Under the pieces are notes generated by a model. That model was not told the origin of the DNA, ran no database searches, and was given only the letters and a program-made list of their open reading frames with translations. Shown piece by piece: positions 8,138 through 12,634 of a stretch of DNA of 12,634 nt. The stretch lies in assembly GCA_049687495.1 (NCBI GenBank), contig JBAVJB010000070.1, forward strand, positions 1 through 12,634, given 5' to 3'. This DNA is from Salinimicrobium sp049687495. GTDB taxonomy: Bacteria; Bacteroidota; Bacteroidia; Flavobacteriales; Flavobacteriaceae. Numbering within the stretch: the first letter of the stretch is position 1; the number at the start of each line of letters is the position of its first letter. The position numbers and the translations under genes are program-made.

Positions 8138-8821
8138 ATGTCCAATACCGTCTTGTACCTCAAGGACGCATCCATTTTTCAGCGGGAAGCCCTTATTCTT
8201 TCTGAAGTCAACATAGAGATCCAAAAAGGGGAATTTGTCTACCTCATCGGGAAAACCGGAACCGGGAAAAGCAGCTTCATGAAAACCCTGTACGGCGACC
8301 TGCCGCTTACCGAAGGTGAGGGCGAGATCGTAGATTACGACCTTAGGACGCTGCGGGAAAAAGACATTCCTTTCCTGCGCCGCAAAATAGGCGTGGTTTT
8401 CCAGGATTTCAAACTATTGAATGACCGAAACGTAAATGAAAACCTGCTCTTCGTGCTGAAGGCGACCGGTTGGAAAGATCGCGCGGCTATGGACAACAAG
8501 ATCGAAGAGGTGCTTCGGAAGGTAGGTATGCAAACCAAAGGCTTTAAAAACCCTTACCAGCTTTCGGGCGGGGAACAGCAAAGGATCGCGATCGCACGAG
8601 CCCTGCTGAATGATCCTGAACTCATCTTAGCCGATGAACCTACCGGAAACCTGGATCCGCAGACTTCTGTCGAGGTGATGGAAGTGCTGCAGCAGATCAG
8701 CAAGAACGGAAAGACCATTCTTATGGCCACTCATGATTATGCCTTGCTGCTGAAGTATCCCTCCAAAACCCTCAAGTGCGACGGACAAAAGGTGTTTGAG
8801 GTGGTTCAGAAAACGGTCTGA
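8138..8821 (+). CDS. ftsE: Cell division ABC ATPase FtsE
   Basis: A 227-residue single-domain ABC ATPase, close to the usual FtsE length (222 in E. coli). Walker A GKTGTGKS (38-45), Q-loop Gln89 (VVFQD), signature LSGGEQQR (142-149), Walker B ILADEP with catalytic Glu167 followed by TGNLD, and H-loop His199 are all present. The block LSGGEQQRIAIARALL to DEPTGNLD is characteristic of FtsE rather than of generic exporters. FtsE pairs with the membrane protein FtsX at the division septum, where the complex activates peptidoglycan hydrolases. No ftsX is in the window; as far as I recall, Bacteroidota often keep the two genes apart. The ATG at 8138 is the only sensible start. A terminator-like hairpin follows 45 bp downstream. 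Confidence 0.92.
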   Translation: MSNTVLYLKDASIFQREALILSEVNIEIQKGEFVYLIGKTGTGKSSFMKTLYGDLPLTEGEGEIVDYDLRTLREKDIPFLRRKIGVVFQDFKLLNDRNVNENLLFVLKATGWKDRAAMDNKIEEVLRKVGMQTKGFKNPYQLSGGEQQRIAIARALLNDPELILADEPTGNLDPQTSVEVMEVLQQISKNGKTILMATHDYALLLKYPSKTLKCDGQKVFEVVQKTV

Positions 8822-8866
8822 CAATTCAGGATTCAAGGTTAAAGATTTAAAATTAATTGAGAAAAA

Positions 8867-8907
8867 TACCTTCCTAAAATGACATTTTTGAGAGGTAATA
8901 TTTTTTT
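8867..8907 (+). terminator. Terminator-like hairpin after ftsE
   Basis: Arms TACCT (8867-8871) and AGGTA (8893-8897) enclose a mismatched section and then the palindrome AAAATG-A-CATTTT (8876-8888). The structure is followed after ATA by seven T residues (8901-8907). The stem is imperfect and AT-rich, so termination is plausible but not certain. Confidence 0.5.
8876..8888. repeat. 13-bp palindrome AAAATGACATTTT
   Basis: A perfect 6-bp inverted repeat around one central base, between ftsE and the ABC-F gene. The same core is present at 2974-2986 and 10846-10858, each time outside genes and followed on the plus strand by TTGA. Confidence 0.75.
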
Positions 8908-8931
8908 ACTTCCAATCCTCCAACATCAATG

Positions 8932-8959
8932 TTAATTGCTAATTGTTAATTGACCATTG
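8932..8959 (+). repeat. Heptanucleotide tandem repeat TTAATTG
   Basis: Four consecutive 7-bp units: TTAATTG, CTAATTG, TTAATTG, then the diverged ACCATTG. The second unit supplies the -33 TTG of the ABC-F gene promoter, so a change in copy number would alter sequence upstream of that promoter. Confidence 0.7.
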
Positions 8960-8974
8960 ATTTAGCTACTTTTG
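8943..8974 (+). promoter_or_regulatory. Bacteroidota-type promoter of the ABC-F gene
   Basis: TTG at 8943-8945, 21 bp spacer, then TACTTTTG at 8967-8974, matching both elements of the Bacteroidota primary sigma factor promoter. The expected transcript start (about 8980) lies only about 8 nt before the GTG start codon, so the mRNA would be almost leaderless. Confidence 0.75.
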
Positions 8975-8987
8975 CCAAAAAAACTGC

Positions 8988-10844
8988 GTGAACTACTTAT
9001 CGGTTGAAAATATAGCAAAAGCTTACGGCGAACGGGAGCTCTTCTCAAATATCTCCTTCGGAATCAACGAAGGCCAGAAAGTGGGTTTTGTAGCCAAAAA
9101 CGGCACAGGAAAAACCTCACTTTTGAACATCCTTTCCGGCGCCGATGCTCCCGATGAAGGCAACGTAGTCTTCAGGAAAGACATTACCACGGCTTTTCTT
9201 CCGCAGGAACCCAACCTGGACCCGGCATTGACCGTGGAGCAAACGATTTTTGCTTCAGACAATGAAACGCTGAAGGTGATTGAGCGTTACGAGAAAGCAC
9301 TTGAAAATCCCGAAGATGCCGAGGCTTACCAAAAGGCCTTTGAGCAAATGGAAGCGCACCAGGCATGGGATTTTGAGACCACCTATAAACAGATCCTTTT
9401 TAAGCTAAAGCTGGAAGACCTGCATGCGCCGGTAAAAAGTTTGAGCGGGGGCCAGAAGAAAAGGCTTGCCCTGGCAGCAATGCTGCTCCACAAACCCGAC
9501 CTCATCATAATGGATGAGCCCACCAACCACCTCGACCTTGACATGATAGAGTGGCTGGAGGAATTCTTTAGAAAAGAGAATTTCACCATCTTCATGGTTA
9601 CGCACGACCGGTATTTTTTAGAGCGTGTGTGCAACGAGATCATTGAGCTCGAAGACGGGAAATTGTACACCTATAAAGGAAATTACTCTTATTATTTAGA
9701 CAAGAAAGAGGAGCGTATCGCCCTTGACCAAACAAATACAGATAAGGCCAAGCAGCTTTTTAAAAAAGAACTGGACTGGATGCGCCGACAGCCTAAGGCC
9801 CGTACCACAAAGTCAAAATCGCGAATAGACGATTTTCACGAGATCAAGGACAGGGCTTCAAAAAGGCGAAAAGACCATCAGGTGCAACTGGAGATCAATA
9901 TGGAGCGGCTTGGGAACAAGATCATCGAGCTTCACAACATTTCCAAGAGCTTTGGCGATAAAGAGTTGCTCGACAAGTTCAATTATAATTTTCAACCCGG
10001 TGACAGGCTCGGGATCATTGGAAAGAACGGGACCGGAAAATCCACTTTTCTGAACATCCTTACGGGCGCCATTCCGCCGGACTCGGGAAAGATCGTCATT
10101 GGAGAGACCATCAAGTTTGGGTATTACACCCAGCGCGGGATCGAGGTCAAAGAAGGCCAAAAGGTGATCGACGTGATAAGGGAATTTGGAGATTATATTC
10201 CGTTAAAAAAAGGAAGGCAGATCTCTGCCCAGCAGCTGCTGGAGCGTTTTCTTTTCGACAGGAAAAAACAATATGACTTCGTGGAGAAGCTAAGCGGGGG
10301 TGAAAGAAAAAGGCTTTACCTGTGTACTGTGCTTATTCAGAATCCCAACTTTTTGATCCTGGATGAGCCCACCAACGACCTGGATATAGTTACACTTAAC
10401 GTGCTGGAGAATTTCCTGCTGGATTTCCCCGGCTGTCTTATCGTGGTCTCGCACGACAGATATTTCATGGATAAGATCGTAGACCACCTGTTCGTTTTTA
10501 AAGGCAATGCAGAGATCGAAGATTTCCCCGGCAACTATACCGACTACAGGGAATATGAGGCCAGCGCTCCTTCGGAAAATGTAAAACCTGAAGCCGTTTC
10601 AGAAAAGAAGGAAGAGAAGAAAAGCACGTCCCCAGGGCTTACCTATAATGAGAAAAAGGAATACCAGAAGCTGGAGCGCGAAATTTTCAACCTTGAGAAA
10701 AAGAAGGAAGAGGTGCAGCAAAAATTCCTGCAGGAAATGAGTGGAGACGAGATCAACAAAACTTCATTGCAGCTGAAGGAGATCGAGAACGAGATCGAGG
10801 TGAAAACGGAAAGATGGTTCGAGTTAGGCTCAAAAATGGAGTAA
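8988..10844 (+). CDS. uup: ABC-F family ATPase, Uup type
   Basis: A 618-residue soluble protein with two ABC ATPase domains and no membrane segments, the ABC-F architecture. Domain 1: Walker A AKNGTGKT (36-43; first Gly replaced by Ala), signature LSGGQ (152-156), Walker B with Asp176-Glu177 followed by PTNHLD. The inter-domain linker carries a basic section (RRQPKARTTKSKSRID). Domain 2: Walker A GKNGTGKS (345-352), signature LSGGE (435-439), Asp459-Glu460 followed by PTNDLD. Residues about 540-618 are highly charged and predicted coiled coil, as in the C-terminal domain of Uup. Family members act on ribosomes, and Uup also affects DNA-related phenotypes such as transposon excision; the exact role here is inferred. 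The start is GTG at 8988, giving the typical N-terminus MNYLSVENIAKAYGE. Both catalytic glutamates are present, so it should be an active ATPase. Confidence 0.88.
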   Translation: MNYLSVENIAKAYGERELFSNISFGINEGQKVGFVAKNGTGKTSLLNILSGADAPDEGNVVFRKDITTAFLPQEPNLDPALTVEQTIFASDNETLKVIERYEKALENPEDAEAYQKAFEQMEAHQAWDFETTYKQILFKLKLEDLHAPVKSLSGGQKKRLALAAMLLHKPDLIIMDEPTNHLDLDMIEWLEEFFRKENFTIFMVTHDRYFLERVCNEIIELEDGKLYTYKGNYSYYLDKKEERIALDQTNTDKAKQLFKKELDWMRRQPKARTTKSKSRIDDFHEIKDRASKRRKDHQVQLEINMERLGNKIIELHNISKSFGDKELLDKFNYNFQPGDRLGIIGKNGTGKSTFLNILTGAIPPDSGKIVIGETIKFGYYTQRGIEVKEGQKVIDVIREFGDYIPLKKGRQISAQQLLERFLFDRKKQYDFVEKLSGGERKRLYLCTVLIQNPNFLILDEPTNDLDIVTLNVLENFLLDFPGCLIVVSHDRYFMDKIVDHLFVFKGNAEIEDFPGNYTDYREYEASAPSENVKPEAVSEKKEEKKSTSPGLTYNEKKEYQKLEREIFNLEKKKEEVQQKFLQEMSGDEINKTSLQLKEIENEIEVKTERWFELGSKME

Positions 10845-10845
10845 G

Positions 10846-10858
10846 AAAATGTCATTTT
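10846..10858. repeat. 13-bp palindrome AAAATGTCATTTT
   Basis: Starts 2 bp after the ABC-F stop codon and has the same core as the copies at 2974 and 8876, with T instead of A in the centre. It is followed by TTGAAACC. There is no long T-tract, so it is not a convincing terminator here. Confidence 0.7.
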
Positions 10859-10882
10859 TGAAACCTGAGTTTTCTCATTAAC

Positions 10883-10914
10883 TTGTCCTGCAAACCAATT
10901 GTTCACTGCTTTTG
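10883..10914 (+). promoter_or_regulatory. Near-consensus promoter overlapping the methyltransferase start
   Basis: TTG at 10883-10885, 21 bp spacer, TGCTTTTG at 10907-10914 (one mismatch to TAnnTTTG). The spacing equals that of the ABC-F promoter. Its -7 box overlaps the proposed TTG start codon at 10912, so both cannot be right as they stand. Confidence 0.4.
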
Positions 10915-11685
10915 TTCCAGATCTTAGCATACATAAAGTTCCTTTTTCGCTCTAAAAATCAGCATGGAGTGCACTCCCCATTTGTTTACGACCTGGTAAC
11001 CAAATGCTTTTATGACCGGAAACAGTACAAGTCTTACGAGCTCATCAAAGACTTCATGAAAGAACTGCAATACCGGAAAGAACATATTGAGGTAAGAGAT
11101 TTCGGCGCCGGCAGTAAGGTTTTTAAATCGGGTAAGAGAAGGATCTCAGAAATTGCCTTAAATGCAGGGATTGCTCCAAAAAGGGCAAGATTGATCAACC
11201 GGCTGGTGCCTTACCTGGGCATCAAAAATGCTTTGGAGTTAGGCACTTCGGTAGGAGCAGGAACAGCAGCCATTTCGGCAGGTAACGAGGTAGAGATCAC
11301 TACTATTGAAGGCTGTCCAAAAACCGCAGCGGTCGCAGAAAGCCTTTTTGATAAATTCAACTGCAGTAATGTAAACCTTCAAAAAGGGGAATTTGAGGCA
11401 GTCCTTAACGAGCTTTTGAAAAAAAATCCGAAATACGACCTCATCTACTTCGACGGCAATCATCAACAGGAAGCCACACTTAATTATTTCGAAAAATTAC
11501 TTCCCACAGCTCATAACGATACGGTATGGATCTTTGACGATATTCACTGGTCCAAAGAAATGCAAACCGCCTGGGAAAAGATTAAAGAACACGAACAGGT
11601 AAGCGTTACCATAGACACCTTCTTTTGGGGCTTTGTATTCTTTAGAGCCGAACAGGAGAAGGAGAATTTTGTTATTAGAGCTTAG
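10912..11685 (+). CDS. Class I SAM-dependent methyltransferase (Methyltransf_24-like)
   Basis: A 257-residue soluble enzyme. The Rossmann-fold SAM-binding motif I is ALELGTSVGAGT (Glu109, Gly111, Gly115, Gly117), the next strand carries the acidic TTIEG, then IYFDGNHQQEAT (Asp181, His184) and WIFDDIHW (Asp209-Asp210), an arrangement seen in O-methyltransferase-like Methyltransf_24 proteins. Substrate unknown. The N-terminal segment NQHGVHSPFVYDLVTKCFYD is, as I recall, shared by flavobacterial homologues, which argues for keeping it and hence for the TTG start at 10912; there is no ATG until residue 49, and a GTG at 10969 would cut this segment. The gene follows the ABC-F gene by 67 bp and could be read with it or from the promoter candidate that overlaps its start. 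Confidence 0.82.
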   Translation: MFQILAYIKFLFRSKNQHGVHSPFVYDLVTKCFYDRKQYKSYELIKDFMKELQYRKEHIEVRDFGAGSKVFKSGKRRISEIALNAGIAPKRARLINRLVPYLGIKNALELGTSVGAGTAAISAGNEVEITTIEGCPKTAAVAESLFDKFNCSNVNLQKGEFEAVLNELLKKNPKYDLIYFDGNHQQEATLNYFEKLLPTAHNDTVWIFDDIHWSKEMQTAWEKIKEHEQVSVTIDTFFWGFVFFRAEQEKENFVIRA

Positions 11686-11726
11686 TTAATTGGCCTATCA
11701 CGGATTAGTTAATTGGATACTGCGGA
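11682..11726 (+). repeat. Two tandem ~22-bp repeat units beside the toxin gene
   Basis: Units at 11682-11704 and 11705-11726 both begin TTAGTTAATTGG and end CGGA, with a variable middle; a third partial TTA begins at 11727. The methyltransferase stop codon lies in unit 1 and the toxin stop codon abuts unit 2. Confidence 0.7.
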
Positions 11727-12032
11727 TTATTTCAGTTTTCCGGGACTTTGCCTGTTATCGAAAATCGTGTAAATCTTTATGAAGTTATTTTCGAAATCCG
11801 TTGCGTAGATCACGGAATTATGTTTGGAAATAACCGCACGTCTTAAGTCGGGTTTACTAATTGACTTAGGAAATAACTCTGGAAAAGAAGAAACCAGCTG
11901 TTCAAAATGTTTTAAATCGGCCTTGGAATTAGAAACTTCTTATTCACTCCAATTCGACTGAAGATAACCTCTGATTTTGTTAAATTGCCTTTTGGACTCT
12001 AGTGACCAAACGACGTCAAATTTCGTCTCCAT
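11727..12032 (-). pseudogene. RelE/ParE-type toxin gene with an in-frame nonsense codon
   Basis: Translated by hand, the minus strand from the ATG at 12032 reads METKFDVVWSLESKRQFNKI and onward to NWSE, then TAA at codon 31 (11940-11942), then continues in the same frame to a second TAA at 11727-11729. Ignoring the nonsense codon gives 101 codons, the usual size of RelE/ParE toxins. The fragment after it still carries family hallmarks: LRRAVISKHNSVIYATDF and FIKIYTIFDNRQSPGKLK, the typical C-terminal strands with the DNRQ-P motif. The start codon lies inside the antitoxin gene (17-nt overlap), as expected for a type II operon. A one-base change from AAA or another sense codon would explain the TAA. 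There is no in-frame ATG after it for re-initiation, so the toxin is probably inactive unless this is a sequencing error or the codon is read through. Confidence 0.82.
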
Positions 12033-12246
12033 GGTCAGACCAGAATTCCTCACTTCTTAAAACGTCTCCCCTGGAATGTTCAGCCATTCCCCGCTGTAAA
12101 GAAGCAGTTTCCTCCTCGTCTAGATCATCCAGCCAGTCCTTACCAACATTAGAGTCTTTGATCACTTTTAGAATCTTAAGAAGGGAAGAATCATCTGTTC
12201 TTGTGATCCATTCGATGATCTCATATTTAAGGGATTGAGTATTCAT
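12016..12246 (-). CDS. Type II toxin-antitoxin system antitoxin
   Basis: A 76-residue acidic protein (MNTQSLKYEIIEWITRTDDS at the start). The N-terminal helical part (EIIEWITRTDDSSLLKILKVIKD) and the C-terminal ASLQRGMAEHSRGDVLRSEEF match the pattern of Bacteroidota antitoxins of the 'addiction module component' kind, whose C-terminus wraps around a RelE/ParE toxin. The toxin frame starts 17 nt before its stop codon, supporting translational coupling. The antitoxin frame is intact although the toxin is broken, which fits a decaying module. Such antitoxins usually repress their own promoter; the best -7 box is at 12286-12293. Family assignment is by pattern and by the downstream partner, with no obvious DNA-binding motif by eye. 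Confidence 0.75.
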   Translation of the reverse strand: MNTQSLKYEIIEWITRTDDSSLLKILKVIKDSNVGKDWLDDLDEEETASLQRGMAEHSRGDVLRSEEFWSDHGDEI

Positions 12247-12285
12247 TTTTCTTTTATATCAATTTACAAGATACAACTCTAAGGC

Positions 12286-12293
12286 CAAAAATA
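12286..12293 (-). promoter_or_regulatory. Candidate -7 box for the toxin-antitoxin operon
   Basis: The minus strand reads TATTTTTG, a full TAnnTTTG match, 39 bp upstream of the antitoxin ATG. No TTG is found at the proper -33 distance, so confidence is low. Confidence 0.38.
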
Positions 12294-12387
12294 TTGATCC
12301 AAACCTGATAAATAGAAGACTTTTCTTTTCACGAAGTTGAGAAGTCCATTGATGGAATGCAAAGTAGGACGGCTTTGCTTTGCCTTT

Positions 12388-12418
12388 CCTGGAATTTGAA
12401 ATTTGGGGCCTGGAATTT
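12388..12418 (+). repeat. Short direct repeat CCTGGAATTT in the 12247-12477 gap
   Basis: Copies of CCTGGAATTT at 12388-12397 and 12409-12418, 21 bp apart, with a partial GAAATTTGGGG between them. The 231-bp gap between the antitoxin and the ABC transporter gene otherwise holds no gene I can support. This kind of 'GGAATTT' run is, as I recall, common in flavobacterial intergenic DNA. Confidence 0.5.
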
Positions 12419-12477
12419 TCAGCGGTTTGTAACATTTCTCCCTATCTTGCGTCTTACCAAGCGTACAATCATTTTTC

Positions 12478-12634
12478 ATGGGCAGCGTAATCAAAATTAG
12501 AAGCATTACCCGGGATTTTTACCTGGGGCAGGAAGTTGTAAAAGTTTTAAAAGGCATTGACCTCGATATTGATAAAGGGGAATATGTTGCTTTTATGGGG
12601 CCTTCGGGTTCGGGAAAATCTACCCTGATGAACC
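12478..12634 (+). CDS. MacB/LolD-type ABC transporter ATP-binding protein (5' part)
   Basis: The first 52 codons of an ABC ATPase, cut by the window edge. From the ATG at 12478: MGSVIKIRSITRDFYLGQEV, then a hydrophobic strand and the Walker A motif GPSGSGKST at residues 41-49 followed by LMN. The pattern 'I.xI.R.F..G...V.VLKGIDLDI.KGEYVAFMGPSGSGKSTLMN' is that of the MacB/LolD/FtsE-like group, whose partner is normally a FtsX-fold permease encoded downstream, outside this window. Start choice: ATG next to ATTTTTC, no Shine-Dalgarno, in keeping with the other genes. Divergent from the toxin-antitoxin module, with no good promoter box recognised. Substrate cannot be told. Confidence 0.87.
   Translation, partial: MGSVIKIRSITRDFYLGQEVVKVLKGIDLDIDKGEYVAFMGPSGSGKSTLMN

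Noticed and set aside
12002..12238. A 78-codon frame on the plus strand
   Set aside because: It is the antisense shadow of the antitoxin; low-complexity Ser-rich translation.
12279..12506. A 75-codon frame on the minus strand
   Set aside because: Its sequence (IPGPKFQIPGKA) is a translation of the CCTGGAATTT repeats, and it runs into the ABC transporter gene start.

Overview
The window looks like an ordinary chromosomal stretch from a marine-type flavobacterium (Bacteroidota, probably Flavobacteriaceae). The grounds are protein style (Lys/Asn/Glu-rich, 'FAQ'/'FSQ' signal-peptide ends, Bacteroidota-type outer-membrane barrel), absence of Shine-Dalgarno sequences before genes, and several matches to the Bacteroidota promoter -7 box TAnnTTTG. 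Genus is not decidable by eye. There are no rRNA, tRNA, CRISPR, phage or insertion-sequence genes.

Left part, minus strand (104-7940). Reading leftwards from 7940: a 1007-residue exported TPR-repeat protein, then, after 26 bp, a 578-residue plug-less TonB-receptor-like outer-membrane barrel. These two form an operon with a clear promoter-like box (7967-7974) and a strong terminator (3103-3130). Next come a divergent PiT-like (phosphate permease-like) membrane protein with its own promoter candidate and terminator (1743-1779), and a lipoprotein amidohydrolase of the YtcJ/Amidohydro_3 type.

Middle, plus strand (8138-11685). Divergent from the TPR operon is ftsE without ftsX beside it, followed by a terminator-like hairpin. 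Then comes an ABC-F ATPase of the Uup type, read from a very good promoter with an almost leaderless GTG start. A small class I SAM-dependent methyltransferase follows, probably starting at TTG.

Right part (11686-12634). A type II toxin-antitoxin module lies on the minus strand: the antitoxin is intact, while the overlapping RelE/ParE-type toxin carries a single in-frame TAA at codon 31 and is otherwise full length. Short repeats border it. The window ends inside the first 52 codons of a MacB/LolD-type ABC transporter ATPase on the plus strand.

The most unusual signals are the nonsense-mutated toxin, a recurring 13-bp palindrome (AAAATG-W-CATTTT) present in three intergenic places, and the uncharacterised TPR/outer-membrane-barrel pair. 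No clearly novel defence or biosynthetic system is visible; most of the window is housekeeping.
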